A stretch of 64,000 nt of DNA from positions 1 to 64,000 of the forward strand of contig NZ_JAAGVY010000011.1 of NCBI RefSeq assembly GCF_010686655.1, given 5' to 3'. This DNA comes from Cryomorpha ignava. Lineage in GTDB: Bacteria; Bacteroidota; Bacteroidia; Flavobacteriales_D; Cryomorphaceae. Below are positions 38,511 to 47,327 of the stretch, piece by piece. A program made the position numbers and the translations under genes. Position 1 is the stretch's first letter; each line of letters starts with the position of its first letter. The notes below the pieces were generated by a model. That model searched no databases. It was not told the origin of the DNA and saw only the letters and a program-made list of their open reading frames with translations.

Positions 38511-39199
38511 TGAAAGATTTAGTAGTAATACCTGCACGCGAGGGATCTGTGGGTGTAAAAGGCAAGAATAAACGGCCTTTAGCAGGAAAACCACTCATAC
38601 TTCATACCGTAGATTTTGCCCGCAAGAATTTTCCCGATAGTCTAATCTGTGTGAGTACAGATGATAAAGAGATTATCGATCTAGTTGAGGCAGAGGGTCT
38701 AGACGTTCCGTTTGTGCGCCCAGATTCTCTGGCTACCTCAGATGCTACAAGTGAAGATGTACTGAAACATGCGCTCCGCTACTACCGTGAGAATAAAGAT
38801 TTTGATGCTGAACGGATTATCATGTTGCAACCCACGAGTCCCTTTCGCCGCGATGAAGATTTAAAGAACATGTTTGATTTATACCACAACGACATTGATA
38901 TGGTGGTATCGGGCAGTTTGAGTCAGGCCAATCCGTATTATACTTTGTTTGAATTCAGGCAAGATGGGTACCTGGAAAAGTCGAAGCCGGGCAAGTTTAC
39001 GCGCAGGCAAGATTGTCCTAAGATATTTGAGTTTAACGGATCGGTTTATATTATGAATGTTGAGCGGCTGGAGAGTAAAGGGATTGGAGCTTTTGACAAG
39101 ATTTTGCCTTTTGTGATGGATGCGCGGTATTCGGTGGATATTGATGAGGAGCTGGATTTTTTGTGGTGTGCGTTTTTGAGTGAGAAAGGGTTGGTTTGA
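38510..39199 (+). CDS. neuA: CMP-nonulosonate synthetase (acylneuraminate cytidylyltransferase, NeuA family)
   Basis: This 229-residue protein has the N-terminal CTP-binding motif VVIPAREGSVGVKGKNKRPL. ICVSTDDKEI, MLQPTSPFRRDEDL, NGSVYIMN and YSVDIDEELDFLW follow in the order of NeuA/LegF/PseF. It activates the nonulosonic acid made by NeuB with CTP. It is the last gene of the operon 34765-39199 and is separated from the convergent GT-B-like gene by 113 bp. Confidence 0.9.
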   Translation: MKDLVVIPAREGSVGVKGKNKRPLAGKPLILHTVDFARKNFPDSLICVSTDDKEIIDLVEAEGLDVPFVRPDSLATSDATSEDVLKHALRYYRENKDFDAERIIMLQPTSPFRRDEDLKNMFDLYHNDIDMVVSGSLSQANPYYTLFEFRQDGYLEKSKPGKFTRRQDCPKIFEFNGSVYIMNVERLESKGIGAFDKILPFVMDARYSVDIDEELDFLWCAFLSEKGLV

Positions 39200-39312
39200 A
39201 ATGATTGTAATACCACGGGAATGAGGACGTGCTTGATACGCTGGAGAATGTAGCCGGCGCAGGCAAGGGCTTTGCATTGCGCCAGCCTGTTCATCGTTTG
39301 TTTGCCGGATTG

Positions 39313-40572
39313 CTATTTCTCAACCATGATTTTTAGAATCAGCTCTGCGGTTCTTTCTACCGATTGCCCTTCGTAGTCAGAGTAAAGAGCATCATTATAG
39401 TATTTTGCTTTCTTGCGGTGGAGGTTCATATCAAAATCCTGTTCGAGCCCGTTTACCAATTCTTCGATATCGGTGTATGCTTTGTCGATTAACCCGTTTT
39501 TGAGGTAATGGTAAAAATCATTTACAACTCCTTCAGATGCGAAATATACAGGTCGACGATAGAGCATAATGGCTTCTAATAGGATGGTGCTATCGCCTGA
39601 AATAACCGCTTTAGTATTTAGAATGTGATCGAGAGCGGTTTCGCGATTATCTGAAATTTTCCAGCTGTGTGCGGCGAATTTCTCTCTTATATGGGGCGGC
39701 ACATTGGGGTGAAAGCGCACAATAAATGGGATATTTCTTGACTCAAGTTCCTGGCATAGGTTGAAGTTTTTGTCGATGTCACAGAAGTAGGTTGAAATGC
39801 CGACGGAGACATATTTGCCGAGCTCTTTGATGGCGGGCAAGGCAAGGTAGGGATCTAGCTTCATTATTCCGGTGAGCGAAATTTTGGTATTTGATGATCC
39901 GGCGTTGTGGTATTTATCTTGTGCATCTTTACCATCTAAAAATGCATAAGTCATAATTAGAGGTGTAACACCCTGGTTAACCGATGCGTGCTGAACGTAT
40001 AAGGATTCTAACTTGCAACTGTTGCATGCTAAGAAAACTGAAATTGAAATCCCGGAATGGTCATTTGAAGCAATCACTAGTTTAAGTGGAGTATTTTTTT
40101 GGGTGATAAGCTTTTTAGCGTATTCGTAATATCCCAACACAGTATGCAGATTGTAAAATCGTTTGCGGTATATGATGCGATCATTTCCCCTCACGGTGAA
40201 AAACGAAAGGAGCATATTCCAACTGTGCAGTAAAGCGAGATATTGGAGTTGTTCCTGCGTGGGTTTCGTTTCACTACTTTCGGCTCTTAGGTCGAGGAGT
40301 TGTACCTCATTTCCAAATCTTTTGACCAATGGGATCAGGGCATTTCGTTGATTTTCGGTTTGCACGAGAATGAGCACTTTTCTATTAATAGCAGGCACCG
40401 GAATTTGTGAATCTTTAAAAGGTCCTCTGTACAACTCAATTAACCTTGCGACGTGCTTGAAACCATTCCGAAAGCTTATTTCCTCTCTTTCTAATTTTAA
40501 ATGGGGAAACTGATTGCTGTAGTATATCTTATCCAATGATTTTACCAGTGACCGGAATCTGGAATTTCTCAT
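39313..40572 (-). CDS. GT-B-like protein, candidate nonulosonate or capsule glycosyltransferase
   Basis: This 419-residue protein has an N-terminal lobe with KVLILVQTENQRNALIPLVKRFG. A middle region KLVIASNDHSGISISVFLACN and YVQHASVNQGV recalls capsule-type transferases. The C-terminal lobe RNIPFIVRFHPNVPPHIREKF and AVISGDSTILLEAIMLYRRPVYF is the typical donor-site region of CDP-glycerol- or sialyltransferase-like GT-B enzymes. Its place next to CMP-nonulosonate synthesis makes it a candidate for the transferase. It shares a minus-strand run with the ATPase at 40588. Confidence 0.6.
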   Translation of the reverse strand: MRNSRFRSLVKSLDKIYYSNQFPHLKLEREEISFRNGFKHVARLIELYRGPFKDSQIPVPAINRKVLILVQTENQRNALIPLVKRFGNEVQLLDLRAESSETKPTQEQLQYLALLHSWNMLLSFFTVRGNDRIIYRKRFYNLHTVLGYYEYAKKLITQKNTPLKLVIASNDHSGISISVFLACNSCKLESLYVQHASVNQGVTPLIMTYAFLDGKDAQDKYHNAGSSNTKISLTGIMKLDPYLALPAIKELGKYVSVGISTYFCDIDKNFNLCQELESRNIPFIVRFHPNVPPHIREKFAAHSWKISDNRETALDHILNTKAVISGDSTILLEAIMLYRRPVYFASEGVVNDFYHYLKNGLIDKAYTDIEELVNGLEQDFDMNLHRKKAKYYNDALYSDYEGQSVERTAELILKIMVEK

Positions 40573-40587
40573 AATAGGTTTATCCGT

Positions 40588-41826
40588 TTAAACGCTTTCG
40601 GTAATGCCGGGCAAATATACTACCGCCGGCACCAAACCCAATTCTTTGCTGGCTTTCATATTAAATTTACGCCAGTAGCGGTAGGCAGCCAGATGTTTGG
40701 ATTTGGAAATGGTTTTATCATACTGGGTAACAAAAACACTCATAGCGTACTCACCATCTATGAAAATACTTTCGGGCAGGGTAAATTTCAACTGATGCAA
40801 TTCGCGATTATTTTTAATAGATTCCTGAAACTGAACACTGTCGTATATACCGATTATCTTGAGGTCTTTGTCTGTAATCTGTAGCTTAACGTGAAACGAT
40901 TCAATCTCATCACTTACTTTTAAACTCAAATCTACGATTATCGGGTCGCGGTAATCGATTTTGGGAATGCTTGAAGTTGAGCTCCCGGAATAGATAGGAG
41001 AAGGATGAATGGTCATGTCTTCTACCTGCGCATATTGGTTAAATTCCACATTTGCTTCGTCACCCGTAAAAAGATTAAAATAGCGCTCAATACCGTCGGA
41101 AATGTTGTCTCCGTAATATTCTACGTATCCATTTTCCATTAGAAGAATCTTGTTGGTGATAGTGGCAATATTTGGCATGGAATGACTTACAAAAATTACG
41201 GCTGCATCTTGGATAACTTCGTTGATCTTATTGAATGATTTGGTCTTAAACCCTGAGTCACCCACTGCGAGCACTTCATCCAAAATCAGAACATCAGGCT
41301 TCATATGGACCGCAACAGAGAAACCCAGGCGCACCCGCATTCCTGAGCTATAATATTGTACAGGCGTATCTATAAATGCTTCGAGTTCAGAAAAGTCAAT
41401 GATTTCATCAAGAACGGCATCAATTTCTTTTTTTTTAAGACCGAGTACAGATCCGTTATTGTATATGTTTTCCCTTCCTGTGAGAATTGGGTTAAAGCCA
41501 GCTCCCAATTCAATAAGCGCGCCTACGCGACCGCGCATTTCTATTCTTCCTTTATCGGGTTTGATTAATCCACTGAGCATTTTAAGCAAGGTACTCTTAC
41601 CGGCTCCATTTCGTCCTATCAGCCCCAGGCACTCGCCGCGTTTGAGTTCAAAGTTGATGTCTTTTACGGCCCAGAATTCTTTTTCGCGCAGCTGAATATC
41701 ATCGTTTTTTTTGCGTGCAATAAATTCTGAACCGAGATCTTTTACACCATACCAAAGGCTGGTTTTCAGGTCGCGGCAAAATTTCTTGGCGACGTGTTCT
41801 ACAGTTACGAGCGTATCTTTTTCCAT
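40588..41826 (-). CDS. Polysaccharide ABC exporter ATPase, second copy (Wzt/TagH-like), no adjacent permease
   Basis: This 412-residue protein has Walker A GRNGAGKST (71-79), signature YSSGM (159-163) and Walker B VLILDE (179-184). The VGALIELGAGFNPILTGREN segment is of the exporter subfamily. Residues about 260-412 form a separate beta-rich C-terminal domain like that of Wzt. No Wzm-like gene lies beside it; the only permease in the window is at 23951. The 5' neighbour is a heptad-rich spacer. Confidence 0.88.
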   Translation of the reverse strand: MEKDTLVTVEHVAKKFCRDLKTSLWYGVKDLGSEFIARKKNDDIQLREKEFWAVKDINFELKRGECLGLIGRNGAGKSTLLKMLSGLIKPDKGRIEMRGRVGALIELGAGFNPILTGRENIYNNGSVLGLKKKEIDAVLDEIIDFSELEAFIDTPVQYYSSGMRVRLGFSVAVHMKPDVLILDEVLAVGDSGFKTKSFNKINEVIQDAAVIFVSHSMPNIATITNKILLMENGYVEYYGDNISDGIERYFNLFTGDEANVEFNQYAQVEDMTIHPSPIYSGSSTSSIPKIDYRDPIIVDLSLKVSDEIESFHVKLQITDKDLKIIGIYDSVQFQESIKNNRELHQLKFTLPESIFIDGEYAMSVFVTQYDKTISKSKHLAAYRYWRKFNMKASKELGLVPAVVYLPGITESV

Positions 41827-41873
41827 CTTAGGTTGGTGGTTGAGGCAGCAAAGATAGAGTTATTGATTTAGTT

Positions 41874-41947
41874 GATTTCAGATTCCTTTGATTTCAGATT
41901 CCTTTGATTTCAGATTTATGATTTAGGATTTATGATTTATGATTTGT
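41874..41947. repeat. Heptad array (gatttca/gattcct, then gatttat)
   Basis: Words gatttca, gattcct alternate with a 2-bp tt spacer twice. They are followed by six uninterrupted 7-bp words (gatttca, gatttat, gatttag, gatttat, gatttat, gatttgt). The array lies in front of the start of the second Wzt-like gene, which is transcribed leftward. Confidence 0.8.
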
Positions 41948-42001
41948 CGGTGTGCTGATGGGAAAGGTCGCGAGGGTGGCTTGAATATGAGGATTTAAAT
42001 T

Positions 42002-42100
42002 AGCTTTAAGCCGTAAGCCGTAAGCCGTAAGCTGTAAGAGGGTCTTGCTGTAAGAGGTCACGAGTCTCGAGTCCCGAGTCGCGAGTCGAGAGTCTCGAGA
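42002..42100. repeat. Two heptad arrays (agccgta type and cgagtct type)
   Basis: At 42002-42036 are agcttta, agccgta three times, agctgta. At 42061-42095 are cgagtct, cgagtcc, cgagtcg, cgagtcg, agagtct. This pairing of the two word families is also seen in the spacers at 29638, 43750 and 53224. Confidence 0.8.
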
Positions 42101-42335
42101 GGGCTTGCCTTTGAGGATTCAAATTAGCTTTTGAAACATCAATTTGTGTATTGGATTCCCTTTGGATTTTTGGAGTCCTGGCGGGACGCCAGAGTAGACC
42201 ACCCTCGCCCCCAACTTCGCTGTTTACGGGCAAGGCAAGATGCGAGCGTGTGCGGCTTGCGGCAAACTCCACACGCTAGTCGGCTTAATCTTAGAACTTC
42301 TTATTGAATTCACACATTAATTATCATCCGCTATG

Positions 42336-42384
42336 TCTTATTGCCTATTGCTCATTGCCTATTATTTATTGCCTATTGCAAATT
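42336..42384. repeat. Heptad array (gcctatt) overlapping the end of the MFS gene
   Basis: Seven uninterrupted words are visible: tcttatt, gcctatt, gctcatt, gcctatt, atttatt, gcctatt, gcaaatt. The array covers the stop codon (42373-42375) and the last codons of the MFS gene on the minus strand, so the final residues of that protein are written by the repeat. Confidence 0.8.
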
Positions 42385-43644
42385 AACCTCTTCCTCCTCC
42401 AAATCTTTACTAAAATCAAGCCGCCTCAACTTAGGCAATGCCGCGCCGGTGCCCACTACGGTGAGGATGGTGAGCACGCCACCAAGAACTACCGCGTTTA
42501 CGGTGCCAAAAAGTCGCGCAGTGAGGCCGCTTTCAAATGCGCCGAGTTCATTTGACGAGCCAACAAACATGGAGTTTACGGAGGCTACGCGGCCGCGCAT
42601 AGCATCGGGCGTTTTAAGCTGAAGAATGGTTTGTCTGATTACCACGCTTATCCCGTCAAGGACTCCGCTGAAGAACAGGGCTGCGACGGATACCCAGAAT
42701 ATGGTGGAGAGTCCAAAGACGATGATGCTGACGCCAAATCCGAAAATGGCGGCGAGTAGCTTGTAGCCGGCATGGCGGTGGAGTGGAAAATAGGCAACGG
42801 CCATCATTGTAATTAGCGAACCGACGGCAGGGGCTGCCCGCAGCACTCCAAATCCGGTTGATCCGACTTTGAGAATGTCCATTGCAAAGATGGGCAGAAG
42901 GGCCACCGCGCCACCAAAGAGCACTGCAAACATATCGAGTGTGAGGGCGCCCAATATAACTTTGGTGCTAAATACAAAGCGGAGACCCTCGCGGAGGCTT
43001 TGGAAAATGGGTTCGCCTTTTTTGGTGTTGAGGATGGGTTTCTTCTCAATGCGCAAAAGGACTAAAAAGGCAACAATCGACACACCTACAATGATCAGCA
43101 GGGCGTGGTGGGTGCCCATAAAACCGATTGCTATTCCGCCGATTGCCGGACCGGTTACCGCGCCCAGCTGCCATACGCCACTGCTCCAGGTGGCTCCGTT
43201 GGGGTACGACTTTTTGGGAATAACGAGCGAGAAGAGTGAGAAAATGGTGGGGCTCATAAAGGCGCGTACGAGGCCCCCGAGAAAGACCATCGCATAAATG
43301 GAGCGCACCACCCAGGTGGTTTCCATGCTATCGGTAATGAGGGGCCAGGTAAAAAGGAAGAGGCCGGTGCTGATGGTGAAAAACCCCAGAAGACATTTTA
43401 TGAGCAGGCTTCGCTTTTCGAGCTGATCTACGAAATGTCCGGCAAAGAGGGCCATCGAAACCGCCGGAATGACTTCCATGAGGCCGATGAGTCCGAGGGA
43501 GAGGGGATCTTTAGTCAGTCGATAAACCTCCCATTCAATAACCACAAACTGCATAGTCCACGCAAAAACGATGGCAAACCGCAGAAATAGAAAAAGACGA
43601 AACTCTTTGTATTGGAGCGCTTCGTAAGGGTAGTTCTTTGACAT
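42373..43644 (-). CDS. Major facilitator superfamily transporter (enterobactin-exporter-like)
   Basis: This protein has 423 residues from ATG 43644 (MSKNYPYEALQYKEFRLFLFLRF); the frame is open 30 codons further but without protein-like sequence. About 12 membrane helices are visible. The loop 2-3 motif appears as GHFVDQLEKRSLLIKC, and the middle loop is IEKKPILNTKKGEPIFQSLREGLRF. This is the DHA-type exporter layout of the EntS-like MFS group. The substrate is unknown. It stands between repeat-rich spacers. Confidence 0.85.
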   Translation of the reverse strand: MSKNYPYEALQYKEFRLFLFLRFAIVFAWTMQFVVIEWEVYRLTKDPLSLGLIGLMEVIPAVSMALFAGHFVDQLEKRSLLIKCLLGFFTISTGLFLFTWPLITDSMETTWVVRSIYAMVFLGGLVRAFMSPTIFSLFSLVIPKKSYPNGATWSSGVWQLGAVTGPAIGGIAIGFMGTHHALLIIVGVSIVAFLVLLRIEKKPILNTKKGEPIFQSLREGLRFVFSTKVILGALTLDMFAVLFGGAVALLPIFAMDILKVGSTGFGVLRAAPAVGSLITMMAVAYFPLHRHAGYKLLAAIFGFGVSIIVFGLSTIFWVSVAALFFSGVLDGISVVIRQTILQLKTPDAMRGRVASVNSMFVGSSNELGAFESGLTARLFGTVNAVVLGGVLTILTVVGTGAALPKLRRLDFSKDLEEEEVNLQ

Positions 43645-43736
43645 TTTTAATTTTGACCGGGTAAAGGTATTTATTTTGAGGATTTGTGGATGCGATGTAT
43701 TGAGCTCAGTCGAAATGTGCGGATGAAGCTGCAAGA

Positions 43737-44206
43737 GGGAGTTTCGTAGCTGTTAGCCTCAAGCCGCAAGCTGTAAGATGATGATGAGTCAGTTAGTCGC
43801 GAGTCTCTAGTCGCGAGTCTCGAGTGGGGCTTGCGTTTTAGGATTCAAATTACCTTTTGAAACCATGATTCGTGCTGTGGCCTCCCCTTTAGGGGTCGGG
43901 GGTGTGCGGTGGACTCCCTTTCTGCATCCGACGAGGCCTTTCGCAAAGAGGAACGCACGTGGGGCGCGGGAGGGAGTTTCTTAGCTGTTAGCCTTAAGCC
44001 GCAAGCTGTAAGATGATGATGAGTCAGTTAGTCGCGAGTCTCTAGTCGCGAGTCTCGAGTGGGGCCTGCGTTTGTAGATTCAAATTAGCTTTTGAAACAA
44101 CGATTCGTGCTGTGGCCTCCCCTTTAGGGGTCGGGGGTGTGCGGTGGACTCCCTTTAGGGCTGGGGCGCGGGGAGGGTTGCTGCAAGAGGGAGTTTCTTA
44201 GCTGTT
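43737..44206. repeat. Tandem duplication of a composite spacer block (235-bp period)
   Basis: The block starting at 43737 is repeated at 43972 with only scattered changes up to the phrase ggtgtgcggtggactccctt, and then the copies diverge. A truncated third start lies at 44189. Each block contains 7-bp words tagcctc/aagccgc/aagctgt and tagtcgc/gagtctc. Confidence 0.8.
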
Positions 44207-44378
44207 AGCCTTAAGCCTCAAGCCGCAAGCTTTAAGTCCTTCGACCAAGCTAAAAGCATGGCTGCAAGAGGCCGTTTCTTGGCCTTAAGCCTCAAGCTTT
44301 AAGTCATGCAGCTTGCAGCTTGCAGCTTGCAGCTAGAAGCTTACAGCTAGAAGCTTGCAGCTAGAAGCTTACAGCGAG
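44206..44378. repeat. Heptad arrays ending at the acyltransferase stop codon
   Basis: A five-word array (tagcctt, aagcctc, aagccgc, aagcttt, aagtcct) lies at 44206-44240. From 44281 to 44378 there are 14 uninterrupted 7-bp words, including cagcttg three times and an alternation of cagctag with aagctta or aagcttg. The array stops 2 bp before the stop codon of the minus-strand acyltransferase gene. Confidence 0.88.
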
Positions 44379-44380
44379 TC

Positions 44381-45505
44381 TTAGAAATCATTCTCCTTAA
44401 TCCGCGTAAGCAGTGTTTTAAACGAATACCCCGAGGCGATAAATTCCTGTATTTGCTTTTCGATAATCCGTACCCAAAGCGCCATGATATAAGAAAGTGT
44501 TACAAAAACAATAGAGAGGGCTATGGTGAGAAAAGGGTTGGGGTGAGCCTCTGCCAAAGTGATAAAAGGGAAACGCAGTGAACCGTGAATGACGAATAGG
44601 AACAAGGATATACCACCTGTAAAGGCTAGGAAAGTAGCCAGCTTTTTAAAGCGTTGAATAAAGGGTAGGAGCCATATCATAACCGTAAGCAATAGGATGG
44701 TTACAGAAATAAAAGAGAAATAGTACGCCATTTCATAAAAATTGGCGGCAGCAAACATTATCAGTGCCGCTAAAAAGACCAATACAGAAATTTTTATTTC
44801 AGAACGGGCGGCGAAGTAAATACCGAGCGCAAAAACCGGAATCTGACCCACAAAAGTATAGTAAATGCTGAAGTTAGCGATATCTGCAAAAGTATTAAAG
44901 GCAATGGTGAGACCTATGAAAATAAACGCCGTGATTAGCATACTATTTGGGCCGTACTTCTTTACTATTCGCTTTAGCAGCGGAAAAAAGGCGTATAGCT
45001 GAATGATAGCCGAGAAGAACCACCAGGGGCCGCTTACCGAAAGTGCACTTCCCGGTATAAAACCATAAAGCAATGTGAGTTTAATAAGAGATTCTTTGAC
45101 CAAAAATACGCTTGGAAAACGACTGGATGAGAAGATGTAAAGTATTATTACAAATACGATTCCGATAAGCAGAGTGGGGTAAAGCTTTAGAATCCGCTTT
45201 TTCATAAAACGCAACCATTCAATATCGCGATCCTTGTAGGAAATATAAAGTCCATAAGAACTCACTAAAATAAAAATCTGCACCCCATAATGTCCGAAAT
45301 ACGAAAATATGTGTCGCACAGCGTGAAGCGGCTCACTGGCCAGGAAGCCAATAAAGCGCTGGAAATAATCTACCGAAAAGTTAAACTCATTTTCACCCGT
45401 TTTAGGGGTTATCTGGTGAAAATAATTGTGGAACATAATCATCAGCATCGAAATGCCTTTCATGATATTGGTGTCTCTAATGGTGAGGGTCTGTTTGCGA
45501 ATCAT
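44381..45505 (-). CDS. Membrane O-acyltransferase (acyltransferase 3 family)
   Basis: This 374-residue protein has about ten membrane helices. The first carries IMKGISMLMIMFHNYFH, the place of the conserved catalytic-site His of acyltransferase-3 proteins; the preceding Arg of the usual R-x10-H is replaced by Lys or shifted. GHYGVQIFILVSSYGLYISY and GPWWFFSAIIQLYAFFPLL are family landmarks. It probably acetylates or succinylates surface polysaccharide or lipid. The downstream end abuts a long heptad array. Confidence 0.82.
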   Translation of the reverse strand: MIRKQTLTIRDTNIMKGISMLMIMFHNYFHQITPKTGENEFNFSVDYFQRFIGFLASEPLHAVRHIFSYFGHYGVQIFILVSSYGLYISYKDRDIEWLRFMKKRILKLYPTLLIGIVFVIILYIFSSSRFPSVFLVKESLIKLTLLYGFIPGSALSVSGPWWFFSAIIQLYAFFPLLKRIVKKYGPNSMLITAFIFIGLTIAFNTFADIANFSIYYTFVGQIPVFALGIYFAARSEIKISVLVFLAALIMFAAANFYEMAYYFSFISVTILLLTVMIWLLPFIQRFKKLATFLAFTGGISLFLFVIHGSLRFPFITLAEAHPNPFLTIALSIVFVTLSYIMALWVRIIEKQIQEFIASGYSFKTLLTRIKENDF

Positions 45506-45671
45506 TCTAGAAGATTATGAAGATATTTTTTGGCTAATTTAATTTTTTTATGAATATACAGGGTAGTTTGCCTTTATCTTTACTCATCTACCTTATAGAT
45601 GTTTCAAGCCATCAGTTTTTTTCCTGTTTTTTAATTGAGTGGTTGCATCAGAGTAAGCTTTTTCAAATATT

Positions 45672-47327
45672 CTATTCTTCGCGGGAGTGTGGCGGGTATT
45701 CTCTTCCATCAGCCATTACCCGGCGACGCTTATCGTTGTAATTTTCATTAAATACACTCCTCTTTGCATCCAGCACACTGGTTTCAATATTCAGCAGATC
45801 AATCAGCGAATGAAAATTGTCGTCGGTAATATAGGGCATATCGCGATGTGAGCGAATCACCGCCGATTTATCGGGGTATGTATTTTGATATTCTTCAGAA
45901 AGCCACACCACATAAGGTATCTCCACAATACTCGGGTATAGGATAACAGAATAATCGTGGCCCGCGTAATCGGCATCGTCATATACATTTTCGCCATGGT
46001 CAGATAGGTAAATGGCCGCAGTGGGGGTATTACTCACTTCTGCATAAGTGCGCAAGATTTTAAGAATACTGTCAACCACAAAATCATTGTAGAGCACCGA
46101 GTTGTCGTATTGAGCAATCACCTTTTCTTTTTTAGTGCTTCCGCTAAAGCGTTTGTATTCAGAAGGGTAACGATGAATGTAGCGCCCGTGTGAACCCAGA
46201 AGATGAAGAACTATAAATTTTTGATCGCCTTCTTCACGCAGGGTCTTTTCTAATGCACTAAACAAAACGCTGTCGTAAGAGGGTTTCTCATTCTTGCTAA
46301 GCGAAAGTCCGCTGGTTAAGTTCAGGAACTCTTGTTTGTCTGATTGCTGGGCTAGAATGGTGATTATATTATCTAAAAAGCCAATCGGAGACTGGTTTGA
46401 GAGCCAATAAGACTTTACACCCGAGGCCCTGCAGACATCCATAATATTAAAACATTCATACGATTTTCGCTTATTTTCTAAGTTTGATTCTGTAAGCGCA
46501 CCGGTAATAGATGTCATTGTAGAATGGTAGCCGCTCACCACGTCGGTGTACACTATAATATCCTCGGCCTGTTTCAATAGCGGGCTAGTATCGCGGTAGT
46601 AGCCGTATAGCGACATGTGGTTTCTATTTGTTGATTCACCTTCAATCAATACCACCACCGCCGGATTGTTTGGAGCTATAAGTTTTGCGTCTATTTCGGC
46701 GCTGCGCTTTTGCCTCTCACTTTTCAATTTTTTAAAAGCCGTAGCATCCTTATAAAATAAAATAGACGAGCGCACAAGTTCAGGAGTGCCGTAGCGAAAA
46801 CCACCTTCATAAACCCTGGTAGAAAGAAAGACCAATATTAGCAACACCGTGGCAATGAGGATATAAGTATGTTTTTTGTCTTGCTTGCGCGGATAGTTAA
46901 AAGTGTAAATGAGTGCAAGAAGGAATAGAATAATATAGGGAATGATCAGCAAGAATTCATACCCGCTTTTTAGATGCAGAAAACCTACCGCCTCATCGTA
47001 ATTTGTATTTAAGGCAACGTAAAGACTGTTTGAGGTCATAGGACCTTTCAGCATAATCCAATGCGAGAGAAGTATAAATCCATTTATAAACGAGAGAATG
47101 GCTGCCAGGAAGTAAAAAATATTCTTGCCCGATAAGTAGCGAAGAATAATCAAAATGGTGATAAACGAAAGGGTAATGACCGGTTCGGCAAACTCTACCA
47201 GTCTATAGTTGAAGTACAAACCGGCAAAAAGGGGAAAAAAGATTAACGCGAGGATAAAAGGTGGAAATAAACTTAAAAGCGTGTGCTTAATTCCTACGTG
47301 AGATTCGAGACTTTTAGGGTCATTCAT
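45672..47327 (-). CDS. Phosphoethanolamine transferase-like membrane protein (EptA/CptA, sulfatase fold)
   Basis: This 551-residue protein has five N-terminal membrane helices (about 17-169), then a periplasmic alkaline-phosphatase/sulfatase domain. The catalytic threonine is T233 in LIEGESTNRNHMSLYG. Metal-binding residues are visible in LHLLGSHGRY and YLSDHGENVYDD. This fits transfer of phosphoethanolamine from phosphatidylethanolamine to lipid A, core sugars or another glycan. It neighbours two acyltransferases, so envelope decoration is the likely theme. Confidence 0.87.
   Translation of the reverse strand: MNDPKSLESHVGIKHTLLSLFPPFILALIFFPLFAGLYFNYRLVEFAEPVITLSFITILIILRYLSGKNIFYFLAAILSFINGFILLSHWIMLKGPMTSNSLYVALNTNYDEAVGFLHLKSGYEFLLIIPYIILFLLALIYTFNYPRKQDKKHTYILIATVLLILVFLSTRVYEGGFRYGTPELVRSSILFYKDATAFKKLKSERQKRSAEIDAKLIAPNNPAVVVLIEGESTNRNHMSLYGYYRDTSPLLKQAEDIIVYTDVVSGYHSTMTSITGALTESNLENKRKSYECFNIMDVCRASGVKSYWLSNQSPIGFLDNIITILAQQSDKQEFLNLTSGLSLSKNEKPSYDSVLFSALEKTLREEGDQKFIVLHLLGSHGRYIHRYPSEYKRFSGSTKKEKVIAQYDNSVLYNDFVVDSILKILRTYAEVSNTPTAAIYLSDHGENVYDDADYAGHDYSVILYPSIVEIPYVVWLSEEYQNTYPDKSAVIRSHRDMPYITDDNFHSLIDLLNIETSVLDAKRSVFNENYNDKRRRVMADGREYPPHSREE

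Larger units (their letters stand above)
41827..42372. other. Repeat-rich spacer between ATPase and MFS genes
   Basis: There is no gene. The spacer contains heptad arrays at 41874-41947, 42002-42036 and 42059-42100, the start of another at 42336, and a small hairpin CTGGCG-GGA-CGCCAG at 42178-42192. A frame at 42006-42272 on the minus strand is a by-product of the repeats. Confidence 0.6.
43645..44380. other. Gene-free spacer made of repeated blocks
   Basis: There is no gene. A block starting gggagtttc occurs at 43737, 43972 and 44189. The first two copies share about 190 bp, including heptad arrays, a gtgctgtggcctcccc stretch and a CCCC-TTTA-GGGG hairpin; the third is cut short. The spacer ends in a 14-word heptad array directly before the acyltransferase stop codon. 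Confidence 0.7.

Noticed and set aside
39254-39280. Terminator after the CMP-nonulosonate synthetase gene
   Set aside because: A GGCGCA/TGCGCC stem exists, but the loop is long and no T-run follows on either strand.
42006-42272. Minus-strand frame of 88 codons in the ATPase-MFS spacer
   Set aside because: It is built mostly of heptad words and hairpin spacer sequence, with no protein-like features.
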